Shown one piece after another: positions 1-12,500 of a stretch of DNA of 64,000 nt. The DNA lies in assembly GCA_013397695.1 (NCBI GenBank), contig VYZI01000207.1, positions 524,350 through 588,349 on the forward strand, given 5' to 3'. The position numbers and the translations under genes were made by a program. Source of the stretch: Centropus unirufus (Eukaryota > Chordata > Aves > Cuculiformes > Centropidae). The notes under the pieces are model-generated. The model saw only the letters and a program-made list of their open reading frames with translations. It did not search any database and was not told the origin of the DNA. The first letter of the stretch is position 1, and the number at the start of each line of letters is the position of its first letter.

Positions 1-65
1 CGGCCGCGGCGGCTCCGGCTGGGCTCGGCGCGGAGCGGGAGGCGGGCGCGGTACCGGGGTCCCGC

Positions 66-101
66 ATGGCCCGGGGGCGCCGCCACTGCCCGGCCCCGTG
101 A
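66..101 (+). other. Upstream ORF in the PRKCH leader (11 codons plus stop)
   Basis: An ATG at 66 opens an 11-codon frame (MARGRRHCPAP) that ends at TGA 99-101, 57 nt before the main ATG at 159. Its context is middling: C at -3 and G at +4. It is in the same frame as the kinase (93 nt, 31 codons apart), and the TGA is the only in-frame stop between the two ATGs. Translational repression by uORFs has been described for mammalian PRKCH mRNA, so a regulatory role here is plausible but inferred. It is functional only if transcription starts upstream of 66. Confidence 0.55.
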
Positions 102-158
102 AGAGGCGCGGCGGGGCTGGGTCGGCGTGGGGTCCGGCTCTCCTCCGCGCTCCCGGCT

Positions 159-518
159 ATGTCCGGAGCCATGAAGTTCAACGGGTACTTGAAGGTGCGC
201 ATCGGGGAGGCGGTGGGCTTGCAGCCCACCCGCTGGTCCCTCCGGCACTCGCTTTTCCGCAAGGGCTACCAGCTCTTGGATCCGTATGTCACCGTCAGCG
301 TGGACCAGGTGCGCGTCGGGCAGACCAGCACCAAGCAGAAGACCAACAAGCCCACCTACAACGAGGAGTTCTCCGCCACGGTCACCGACGGTCACCAGAT
401 CGAGCTGTCCGTCTTCCACGACACCCCCATCGGCTACGATGACTTCGTGGCCAACTGCACCTTGCACTTCCAGGACCTCCTGCGCTCCGCTGGCCCCAGC
501 GATAGCTTCGAAGGCTGG
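159..518 (+). CDS. PRKCH: PRKCH exon 1: start codon and most of the C2-like domain
   Basis: This exon encodes residues 1-120. The start at 159 gives MSGAMKFNGYL, matching the mammalian N-terminus except that it is one residue shorter. Context is G at -3 and T at +4. A second in-frame ATG at 171 (Met5) also has G at -3. The residues form the C2-like domain of novel PKCs, a beta sandwich that in this class does not bind calcium; PTRWSLRHSLF and VGQTSTKQKTNKPTYNEEF are recognisable family stretches. The exon ends after the Trp120 codon (phase 0) at the donor GTGAGT, position 519. Open reading continues into intron 1 to 707, but the junction with exon 2 (FEGW then VDLEPEGKV) restores the known family sequence. 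Confidence 0.96.
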
Positions 519-3500
519 GTGAGTAGCTGTCTCCAAGAGGAGCCGGAGCCGGTCTCCTCTGGGAATGAATGGAGGCGCCCGAAGGGTACTCGGGGCTTGT
601 CCTTGCACGCTTGTGCTGCAGATGTGCGCAGCCTGGCGTGCGTGTCTGTGTGCGCACAGGTGGACCTTCGCGGCTCTGCTTGTGCCCCCCTGCTCCAGAT
701 TTGCTGAGGCTGCCGTTTTCAGCTGATGCATTTTGATGAAAAAAAGCTCTCATAGCTTGAGGGTCGGGACCCTGTAAGCCGAGGGCTGTCAAGTGTCCTT
801 TGCAGGGGAGCAGAGAGGAGGACGGTAATGAGAACACAGCTGCACACTCACACGGTCATTCCTTCCCTTTTCAGCTCAGCGCACAAAGACGCACTTGGAA
901 ACTTGGATACCTGGGGTTGGATGTATTCCTACACATGCTTGCACAATTATTTGATGTGTGCGGGCGGATTTCTTTGATTTCTTAACAAAATGTCAGGGCT
1001 GCTCTTGTGTCTGTTACGTACACCACTGCGCTGGTTGAACGTGGTTTCGCTTGCAGCTCATTCTGGGTTATTTCCAAATTGTGTGCATCCGGCCCAGAGA
1101 ACCTCATTTGTATCTTAGGTCTAATGGTAAGTGAAAGGAATAGTACAGGTTCCAAAGTTGTGCCTTTGCTTTCCAGTACTACAAAGGAGGAGGAAGTCAC
1201 TGTATTGATCCAAGCAGTAGTTTGCTTGAAGTGCCAGGTTGAAAAAGAAAGAAAGGAAGGAAAAAGACATTTCTTCTGGGTAGGCAAAAGTGCAGAAGAG
1301 CTGCGAATTTCTAAGGTTAAGATAGATATTAACTTTTTGAGGCCAGGAAGTTCAGCACGCGTGGTCCGGTAACCAGCACAATAAAATCAGATGGGGAGGA
1401 AAGAGAGCTGACACTGTAGAGCATAGATAGGCATCTTGATTGTATCGTGGGGCAGAGCGCTGGTGTTTTCTGTTCTCAACCGTGTCTGTAACCGAGGTGT
1501 GATGCTACACCTCTGGGGTAATTATAGGGAAATACCAGTTGCAGGACTGATTAATAGATGTATATTAGTCCTTTGTTTTTAATTCTGCTGGTGTACTTAA
1601 GTGTCCTATGGATAAGCTTGAGGTTCAACCCGCTTAAGGTGGTCTTTCTCTGTTATCACTGATCTGATCTTGTGTCAGCCAGAGGGATCCAAGCTGGCCT
1701 CAGACGAGTTAGCTCAGGTCTTGCTCCTGCCGTCACAGCCAGAACAGAGTTCCCAGGGATGTGATCAGTGGGTACGTACCCAGCTTCCCAGCCTTGTTGT
1801 GCTGCTGGAGAGAAACTGCTCCTGGGGCTTGTGCTAAACCAGTTTTCCATACAGAGAGGACTCCTATGGGCCAGAGTGAAGGAGTGAGCTCAGGGAGAGA
1901 GCTGTGGCCCACTATTTCTTACGATTCGTATATCCTGCAGTGCTGACTTTCAAGACAGAAGCAGTACATGGCCTGCCAAGGTGCCTGAAAGTTTTGGTCT
2001 TTTAGTAAGAGAAAAGTTTCTTATCCCTGCTGGAGAGGCACATGTTTGGTGAACTACTGTACTTGTCAGTTGATGGTGCAGTTGGGTGGGAAATCGGTAA
2101 GTTTTTAACTGGACTGATGTAAACTGATGTTATGTCTTGGCATGTAGACAGAGACTGAGCTGCTGATGTGTTGTCTGCTGGTGTCTGAAAAATACAGCTG
2201 GGGTGGATTTATTGGGAGTGAGCGAGCGTTCATCTTCTGTTCCCTTTCTCCTCTCCCCTCCCTTTTGCATTGCTTTGTTAGCATCTCCCGTAGCATGCAG
2301 CCAGGATCACATGATGACAGGGAACAGCATCTTGCTCTGCTAATTTAGTATGACTTGATAAATCCAGCAAGGCTGTCATGGTGCTTTGTGTAATCAGGAT
2401 AGGAAATGCTGTTTTGCTCTAACCCAAGGTGCATGAACTGCTGGCACGATACAAGGCCCCACAAGGGATTTGTATATGATTTGTGACGTGTCCACTATGA
2501 AATCCTTTGCGCTACACTTTTCCACCCCCAAAGCAAAAGAACATACAGGCAAGTGAGGAGTAAATGGCCTGAGGGGAAAATTGGTGGATCCTCAAAGTTT
2601 AACTTGGCTTGTGCTTGGCTGTGCACAATTTTTCATTTTGATTTAAGGCAGTTTTTATATTCGTTTTCAATAGACAAGGACAACAATACACTGGTGAACT
2701 CCAAATGCCTCTTGGATTGATATCAGCCAAGCAGGGCAGGGTAGCTGGCTGTCTCTGGTCTCTGAGCTCTCCTCTAGAGAACCAAGCTGCCAGGGATTAC
2801 CTGGGCCAGTCCTTTGACTCACATGCTGGTCTGACAGGTTCAGTGTGAGTTCTCGGGCTCATGCTGCTCTGTTTATAAACGTGGATTTTCTCCTGCTGAA
2901 AAAAAAAAAGTCATTAGTTGTTTTTTGTGAAACCTGTCAGAAGTGTCATCGAAAGGCAAGTAGGAGCAGTTGGCGTGTAAGCATTGGTGCTTCCCCGATG
3001 ACTTGCAGATACCTCACTGCAATTATGACCCCAAACACTTATGCAGATGAGTAAGTGTATGGACATGAACTGCCTCATCTGTAATGCTTATGCACCTGAG
3101 TCATCCCACTGGGTACTGGGACAGAGTTCTCTGCTCAAGATTTGCATTAAAATCCATGTTCCTCTTAAAAAGTCACCCTTTGTCTCGTCACCATTTTGAC
3201 TGTTTGGTGAAGCTTGCTAGTAAACACAATAACAGGGCCAGGATATTTTTAAATTTGCGTATTAGTCGGTGAACATTTCTGAATAATTTTACACAGATCA
3301 AATCTGTAAGGGCTTATTAACTTCAAGATCTTCCTCTCTCTTTCCCCTTTCTTGTGTTTACTTGTCAAGTTGCAGAGCAGTACTTTTTATTAATATTGTC
3401 AATTGAATGCCATCTTGCCTTCAGCATACTTTAATGTAGTTAAAACCAGGAGTCATCTCTCTGGTACTGTGTTCTTTCTGGTAGGCCTTTTCCTCTGTGG

Positions 3501-6500
3501 GTGTGAAATTGTGCAAACCTGAATGGTAGCATTTTCCACAGGTGCGCGTGACCCTGCCAGGTGCAGCACAGTGGAGAATGAAGCTGGCTGCTATCTGAAA
3601 GCTGTTACAGTAGGGTTTACATCAGGGTCGGAACTTGTTTTTTAAAGTATTTAATTTTGCACTAACGTGTGCTGAGATCTTTTTATTCAGCGCATACATC
3701 TTTAAAAAGCAGTATTGCTTTTTTTGTCTGGGAGTGCAGTATAAGAAGCAGTCATATATTAGTGGAATAACATAAATAATTTGGAGTATTGAGTTGTAAC
3801 TGAAAGGAGAGAGGTTTACAATGTATAGGATTATTCGTATGAGTTTTATGTAGTAGCTGAAGTAATTTTCAAGCTTGGGGAAACACTATTTACACATACT
3901 GAATTGCATTGTTACAAGGGGATTATTTAATTATGAGTGCAAAAAAATTGTTAGACCCTGAGTAGAGATGTAATAATTTCTATGACTTTTAACAAGGAAT
4001 TAAAATTAAACCTTGATCTTCAATTAGCAAATTATCAGAGTATACCAGAGGAAATTAGATAGCAGATGGACTACAAGATTAATGAGCCAATTGCAACTTC
4101 CTGATGAGTTTGTTACCATTTGCTCACATGTGCAGGAAGAGATTAATACAAATAACTCTGGTGCATTCCTTAGTTTCAAAGGTCTCACCTGCATCCCTTC
4201 CCATGGTATTTTTCTTTCTTAAGGCAAAAGGAATTGCTTTACCCATGTTTATATGCAGTTGTCTTTATTGAGCATTGTATTGAAGAGTTACAGGAGAATG
4301 AATCTTCTATTGGCAGAGCATCATGACCTTGGCAGAGAGCTAGGCTACTGCAGGTCAGATATGATAGGGCTCCTTCTTGTTTTGACTCCTGCTTCACTGC
4401 AGAGTGTTCTCTGGGTGGGCAAAACATCAGGAAGCCAAAAATACTTTACAGTTGTTGACAGAGAGTTTTGCCGTACAGGATCATGTGTCTGCATCAGCCT
4501 GTGCCCACCAGCAGCTTGCAGAGCAGAGTAGATGGTGTCTCCTTCCCTAGGTCGCTATCAGGCAGAGATAAGGAGCAATAGCAATCTGTCCAGATAATGT
4601 CTGTTTCCATGCACATGACAACCGTGTACGTAGTGCAGATCGCTGACTTGTGTGAAAGTCGGGCTGCGAGCTATTGGCAAGCTAGACTTGAGTAAACTAA
4701 ACTCCTTCCCTATTTCTTGATTTCAAGTTGTTTCTGTAATGATTATTACTGATATGCAGTTATGTTGAATGGGAATAGTGGAGAGAAACACCCCCTGCAG
4801 AAGTTAAGATGGTTTTTGAAAAGTACCAGAATTTCATCTTGTGTTTCTTTCCTTTAGAATACAGTTATCTTTTGGCCCTACAAACCCTTCAGAATGCCAG
4901 TGGAGTCCTGTGGATCAAGGGCTGTGCAAGAATACAGCCCACAGCAAAGGCTGTAAGAAATAAAGGAAGAAGTGCTGCTATTTGTCGGGTATTAAATAAT
5001 TCTGGGTTGTATGATGCTAATAACAATTTCACTGATCAAGGCAGATGAGAACAGCAAGAGATGACTGTCATGAAGAGCTCCACATGTACTGCCCTGTTTC
5101 AGAGTGAGAATTTGAGCTAGTTAGGAGACCTGTTTCTTGCTTATCCAAAAGCCTCTCCTCAATAAACGACCTGTCTGGCAATTTGGAGGATCCTTGGAAA
5201 GCACAGGCATTTTGCTTGAGAGTGTGTTAGGCTGGAAAGATTTGATCAAAGCAGGAGAAGAGCCAGTTTCCAGTGAGCTGCCATAGGGGTCTGTGGGGCC
5301 AGAGTTTGTGTCCTGGCTTTTAACTCTGTACAGCACAATATTGGTTTGGCTCAACTTCATGCAGTTGGGTGCCTGGTCCTGCTGTGGTATGGACTTCCTA
5401 GTGTATTCCCTCGTCTGTTTTTTCTATGACCAAAGAGTGGCTTTGGTGCTGTTGGAGCTGGGAAGTGCTCTGGGAATGACAAGAGTGGTAGGGAGGTGGG
5501 GAGCAGACCTTCCCAGGCAGTGCAGTTTGTCTGGGTTAGGCTGTGCAAGTATTGCCATGGCAGAGCCAAAAGCTCAACCCAAACTCCACCGAAAGGTACC
5601 CTCTGGCTCCACTGCATGGTGGGCATTTATGTTCCAGCTCTATTTTGGTCCACTCCCTACACAGTTGGCTTTTGAGCCTGCTCTGCATTGTTCTTCCAGC
5701 CCATGCATGGGCTCCTCACCTCTCTGACTTGGTGGCAGCTTCTTGGCATGGAATGGAGCAGGCACTGGGAGAGGACCCAGCTCATCTAATCACACAAGGT
5801 TTTCCAGAGTTGTTTGTCAAAGCCCTTGCTTATGTGATCGCTGGGGTTGACTTTGATGCTGGGGTTAGCTTCCTATTTTGGCTGCTGCCTGTTGCTCAGG
5901 TGGTGGTGTTGCCCCTGGCTTACCTGTGAGCCCCAGTTAGGAGAAGAGGCAGGCCAAGGGCTGATGCCTTCATCTCCTTCAACAGCATTAGTCAAGGCAG
6001 AAGCAGCTCCTGAGGGTATTTGCAGACTTGAGGTCTCTGAGAGGTGGCATGCAGAGGAGGAGGCAGCCGGTGGGGTGACCACAGCACAAGTGAGCCCAGC
6101 ACCCCAGGAAACCTGTCCCCAGCCCTGCTCTCTGCACCCTGTCAGCCTCGCCTTGCTCTGCACACATTTTCTATTTAGCTTTTACTGCAGGTCTTCCTGT
6201 AAAACTGCATTTCATCCAGGCCGTCTGAGGCTTTCTCTTTGGAGTATTTTCTGAGTAATGATTTGGTTTCTGGCCATTTTGAGCTTATAGGCAATAAACC
6301 CCACAGAAAAGGTTGTCAAGGGGGCTGTTCAAGCTATTGAAATGCCATTAGAAAGTTGACTGATTTACAGTGTAATTCAATATGAAAGCATATCCCTTAC
6401 TAAAGTGAATAAGACTCCCACCCTTTCTTTGCAAACTATTAAACCTCTTTTGAAGTTTTAGGCTTGATTTTAGCTATTGCACTTTGTTATTACAATCAAG

Positions 6501-9500
6501 AAATTGAGGACCTTTAGTGTAACCATGGAGAAAAAGATGAGCCGAAGAGTACCAAGTGAAACACATTACTGGCAGCTTTTGTAAAGGATTCTGGGTGACA
6601 CATTGCGCCTTCTCGCCTCCCAGATCTCAACCTATTTAGGCACAGAGTTAATGTATGTCTAACTATGCTACAGACTTAATTTCTTCTGAAGACAGTGAGC
6701 AATCTTTGTTCTGATGGCTTTTTCTACCCCTGCTTTATTTGTGGGTCTATGGAGTGAACCAGGCTGGAGTTCTGGATAACTAAGCTGGCATCATGGCCTG
6801 GAGGAGCTCACCAGGGGGTTGCTCGTCTCCTAAGCCATGCCCTCTGTTGTGCTGGTACAAGAAGCCCTGGCTGGTTGCAAGGGAAAGATCTGCTTTATAA
6901 TTATATCAAAGATAGCAAATGGATGTCTTAAAGTGCATCCTGAAGCGTCCAATTAATGTTGCTAAGCCACTTAGAGTAAGCCAGACAGAGGACTTAGATT
7001 TCTGCAATGCCAATGACTTTTTCTAATTATTCTTTGGTATCATGAGATGTTTTTATCGCTCAGGGAAGTCAGTCACTGACGAAGCCATCGTGCTTTATTT
7101 TGAGAGCCAGCACCATGAAAAGATGTAAGCCAAGTTTTGTTGCATATTAGTGTGAAGCCGTGCGAAAACAAGCATCCCTCAGCAATTCTGGTGCTACCAG
7201 TATTCAGTATTCCAATCTTTGTGTCTGTGCTGGGCACAGGTGATGGAAAAAACTGCTTTTTCACTGTCCCTGCAAGGCCTTGTGTGCCCTTGTGCCCTTG
7301 TTACGCTAGACCAGAGGCATCTAATCGATCACCAGATCTATAACACAGGCCTGCCAGAGCAGTTTTACCAGCTGACAACCCGCTCCCTGCTTTGCTCTTT
7401 CCTGGGACTTCTCCAATGTGGGGCAGGTTGGAGGCAGAAGAGTTTCTCTGGCAGCTGCCAGCTTGGTTTTGACCACTGCTTTCCTTGTGGGACCCAGTGC
7501 ATCTCCAGAAAGCCTTGTGCTCCCTACCTCACCAGGGAGCCATGTCCTAAGAGGAGGATGCAGCCCTGGAGGTGGAGAAGTGCATTCCCTGCAGGCAAGG
7601 GATGCCTGTGTCATGTCTGTATGACAGATGGATGTCACATCCAGGGTTGTCTCCTCTGAATGCCACCTTACAAGCTGATGGAGCCCAGCCTGGAAAGGAT
7701 GTCAGCCCTGGGCTGCCCAGGCACAGCGTGTTTGGGACTTCAGGTCTGGGATAAGATTTCAGGCTGGTCTCTGGCCCTCTGTGTTGCTGTATGGGAATTT
7801 CTGCGCTCCATTTATATGGTGTAGACCTGCCCTTTGGGCTGGCACAGCTTGCACTGGAGTTAACAGTGTGTTGCCATGACTGCAGTTACCCACGAGCTTT
7901 ACCAATATCAAAAAAATGCTGGCAGGGGAGGAGGGAGGGGGTGTGAACCTGTAGATGACATTACATAAAGACTTCTTGGTGTTCACCTGCCAAGTTTCGT
8001 AAGTATTGAGTTTCATGAGTGAGTTGGTTGTATTTGTATCGGTGATACGGTGGCAGCTCTCCAAATGCCTTCCAGGAGAGGTCTCCTTGCTATTGAACAG
8101 CCCGAAGATGAAGTACTATGCGGGCCCAGAAGTTGCACAGCTTTGGCAGATGACTTCAGTTTGTGAGATGGGAGCTTGATTAAAAAAATAGAATAATCTA
8201 CATGACAATGCTGTTCAGGTCTTAATGGACATTTATTTACTTCAACCTTTTATTTTTTACTTGCAACACAGATACTTCTGTCAATAGGAAAAGAGGAGGA
8301 AAATATCTCTGTACATATTTCTAGATGTCTGATTTGGTATGTGATTATGTGATTACATGTCTCATATGCATTTAAAAAAAATATAAAATTGATAATATCA
8401 CGGGCGGGCAGTGTGGAATCAAATCAGCAGCACCCTGTAACCACTCAGATGGAGGCAAGTGAGAGAGGATGTGAGAAACAGGCTGTATTTCTGTGCTGTC
8501 CCAGGGCATTGCACCTAACAGCAAGAATTATATTGACAGATAGTGTGAAAATGGGCATCTAGGGGCTGAGGATTGGTTTCAGATGGTTCCATATCTGAAT
8601 ACTGAGGTGTGTTTCCTGCTTTTGTCTCATGTGTTTAGTATCATCCATCCTGAGAAGCAGGATTTTGCCTTGTCAGCTGTCTGATTTTGTCTGAAAAAAT
8701 AACTCATGCCTTACCATTGCACTTCTGGTTTCAGTTTTTCCTTTACTTGTTTTGCACTTTTTTCTTAGGTCTTTGTCATTATTCTCGGTCTTAGAGTAGT
8801 ACTGTGTATTTTGTTTACTTCCCTTGAGTAAATTTAGTTTTGACCTGTCACGTATATAAGACAAAACTTGTAAATTACATTCTTTGTATACATCTCCACT
8901 TGCTTTAGTACCTTAAACCTCCTGTCGTAGCAATGTGGTCTTCAATTGGGGATCCTTTCATTTCTTCTGGATAAAAAATATTTTCTGTTGTTACAGCTTT
9001 ATAGATGCTGTAGTTCAAGCAGGAATCAATTGTAACTGTACCGAGTGCTGTAGGTATGAGTCAGAGATGTGCACTGTCAGAAAGGTCATTTAGGGTTGTG
9101 TTAGTCCACTGGAGCTGGCTGGCTGTATGGTCTGGATAGGGAAGAGAGTGACAGTTTTACTACAACAGTAAAAATCAGTATAGGATGTCTGTACTCTTAA
9201 AGTGCTTTTATCTGATAAAATAGTTACAACTAACTACTGTGTTTGGTAGCACTGGAGTTGGCTTATCTGCATGCAAGTTGATCTGCAGAGTGATTCTCTC
9301 CACTTAGACTGGTCCGTGTGGTCATTTTGTACTAAATTTATTCAATTCTGGGGTAAGGTCCTTCAGAATAAGGAAGGTCTTCTAGATCAAGAGCAACTGA
9401 TGAAAGACTAGCTTATCCCATTTAACTTCCTACTTTGTACTGCATGTATTTTCCTGGTTAAATGAGGCCATATAGCCTGTCAGCTTGTCCAGGATTGAAG

Positions 9501-12500
9501 AAAAGAGGAAAAATGGTCCAAGTGATGAAATTCGGGGACTGATTTACTGAATGTTTCCTTCTGTTTCTTATCCTTTAATTCTCTTTAAATATGAATGCTC
9601 CAATTCAGAAGAAGAGAGGGAGAAACTTTTCATATGATTGGCCCAATTCTTATCCTTCTCTCACATGTAAACTATAGCACACTCAGTGAAAAGGTACTCT
9701 TCATGCCTCACTTCTTTCTGAATAAAAAAATCAATTTTTAATAACATTGACATGAAAGTAGTCTTCCTCCTTTCTTATGTGTTACCAAATGTCATCCTAT
9801 AAAAAGTTTGGCTGTGTCTTCTGTGAGGTTTCAGCAGATTAGGAACCCAGTGCTTGCCTCTGCTTTTGCTTGCCAAGTTTACATTGGTGCTTTCCCAATA
9901 GCATCAATAGAGTTACACCTACAGCTTTGTACTGGTCTAATTGGGAGAAGAATGGTACACATTTCTTTCCTCCTTCTTGCATGCAACAAAGGTTTATAAT
10001 GATGGGTTGTGCATTATTGATTGAGCACAGTGAGTGCTCACGGAGCTCTGAGATAGAGGAAAGAATTGGCAACAAGTTTATTAACTAGGTCATTCACAGA
10101 CTGAAGCATCTAACATTAATATATTCAATGAAAATTTATTCTGTTAGGCAGTTTGCTCCTGAGCCTGGAAGAAAATATAACCACGTGAGGAGAATGTTCC
10201 TGTGTAGTCCAAATCCGTGGTGGGATTTCTTGTCAGAGCTGCTCAGCTGGAACTCACTAATACACAAACTACAGTGATGTCAAATATATAGGGGGATCTT
10301 CCAGCTCCTAAGAGGACTTTGTGTAAGTACTACTATTGATAAGCAGTTCAGAAGATGGGGCCCCACAACTAGCCCTTCATTATCTGTTTACTTAATAACA
10401 GTCCAGTGCAGGAGTTGGGTATTCCTGCAAGAATTTCTCACAAGACTGACTTGTGAGGGGTGGCAGCTATTGGAGATGTTAGAGGTAACCCTGTAGTCAG
10501 ATTCCTTTTTCAGAGATTGCAGCCTCTTTTTTCCGCAACGGATGCATGATGTCGCGACTTACAGGCCTACGCTATGAAAAAGCGCTGGTTTATTAGTTCT
10601 TCCTTAACGTATAGGACATAATTGTGGTGGTTTAGTAGCAACTATGCTGTTCTTGGTTTGGAGTGCAGCAAAAATGGATAGAAATGCAGCTTTGCATCTT
10701 CTTCTCAAAATGTAGCCCCTATTAGAACTACCCCATCACCACTTAATGATAGTAATTGACTTTGGCTAGATTTCCAGATTAATTAGCTCAAGTAACATTT
10801 AGCCTATCTTATAGGTAAAGATTATCAATAAAGCTTTTCCCTGTCTTCTTGATTATAGGAAAGAATGTTTCACTTTCTTAATCATAATCCTGCTGAATGT
10901 TTTTTTTTGTTTGAGCCTAGGACAGCACCAAGCTTATGCCCATGCCCAAGAAAGGATCAATTTGTGAGCCATGCTGGTAAGCCCAGCCAGTAATGTCCTA
11001 TTGTCTCCCTTTGTGGGGAAAAAGGGGGTATGATGGAGACAAAAGAAACAGGCAGTGACGTTACAAAAGCAGATATGGTTTCTCTTGCTTATTCCCGATC
11101 TGTGCAGGTTGAGGCTGAGATCGCCAGCTCTACCTGAAGGACAGAAGGACTCCTGAATTTACTGTCACAGTGCTGTCTCTGCAGATCAGGACTCACTGTA
11201 TCCATTTCCTTAGGGCTTGTCATCATCTTGGAGTGACAGTGTTGAAATAGAGAACAAACTTGGATTCTAGAGTATCTGGCAGGCTCAGGGATAAACCATC
11301 AAAAATTCAGGCTATGCTACTTATCCTCACAGAATTTTTTTCAGCCCCTAGTAGACAAAATATATTCATGTGCTAGTATGGATTAAAAAACCCCTTCATT
11401 TGGGTAAATGCATACACAGCCATCCAGACTAGGAAAGGTCTTGCGTTTTATCATGATGAAACACATTTTTGGCAGGTTTGTGAGCTCTGACAGTTTGTGC
11501 AGAGTAGATCTGTGAGAATATGAGCAGGTTTTTTTTGTCCTCTGCCTCATGGGCAGTCTTTGTGCAACAGTGGAGGTGGAGCACTTCCTGCTCGTGTCTC
11601 TGCTTCTCGCCTACCCCTTTTCAAAGCCCAGCTTGCTAAAGAAAACATGAGTCAAGGGCAGAATGAGTTTGTGGTGGGCTGTGAACTGTGGTTTTGGAGA
11701 CGTGTGAAAGCAGCGTCCATTCTGCTGCCTTTGCACAGAAGTGGTGACGGAAGAAAAGTGGGGGAAGGTCTAGGGGAGCTGGGGCCAGTAAACTCCTTTT
11801 GATCAAAGCCTGATACAAAGATAGCGTTTCCCTTTGTCTTGCATCTGCTGAAGAGCTTGGTTAGTGGTTTATCCATTCAGAATTAATGCTGTTCTCTTCC
11901 CAGCAGTTAACTACAACCACCACTGGACGTGTACGATACCCCACTCTGACATTACTTGAGCTCCCTCGAAGGGATATTGAAAACCATGTCTTCAACTTGT
12001 CTTGGGAGGGCAGCTGTTGAGTGTGGCTGCACATCTGCAGGAGCACAGGATGCTGGTGCTCGTGGTGCAGAAATGCCCATCAGCGCGTGTGCTTTGAGGG
12101 ACAGCTGGAAATCCCTTTGCTTGTGTTCCTTCTGTTTTTTGGGCAATGCTCTTAGAATTAAGAACTCTTAAACTATGGAATTTTAGAAGAATCCTCTAAC
12201 AGAGAATTAAAGCTACGTCCATAATCAACAGGAGGTTCATTTTGAAATTTCACTCTTGATTTTTGTCAAGAGTAAAAGTGTAGGATTTGGGCAGTTTTCT
12301 TCGAAGAGAAGAAATGGTCATTCAAGTTGTCACATGTTTTGGCTCATGTGGATGCAGTCTCAGAAGGTTTCTGTTGTGTCCTTGCAAGTTTGTAATTTCC
12401 CTTTGTAATAAAAAAAGGCATATTTGTGATTAATAGGAGGTCAGTGGATTTTTTTCTATATATAAATAAGCTTACTGTGAAGAGACTTTGCCTTAGCAAT

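Larger units (their letters stand above)
1..530 (+). promoter_or_regulatory. PRKCH: CpG-rich 5' leader and start of PRKCH
   Basis: The first roughly 530 bases are very GC-rich and dense in CpG, and the composition drops sharply inside intron 1. This is the usual look of a vertebrate CpG-island promoter and first exon. I see no TATA box in bases 1-158. The transcription start cannot be placed, because the window opens inside or just upstream of the leader and the core promoter may lie before base 1. The leader should fold strongly given its composition. Confidence 0.7.

Noticed and set aside
98..442. Open frame beginning at a GTG at 98 and overlapping exon 1 in another frame
   Set aside because: It has no ATG start and reads through the C2-coding exon out of frame. 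Long frames are expected in GC-rich coding DNA.
519..707. Continuation of exon 1 into intron 1 as coding sequence
   Set aside because: A clear GTGAGT donor at 519 and the exact family continuation in exon 2 show it is spliced out.
382..837. Minus-strand 151-codon frame over exon 1
   Set aside because: It is a shadow of the exon's codon bias and GC content, with no family features.
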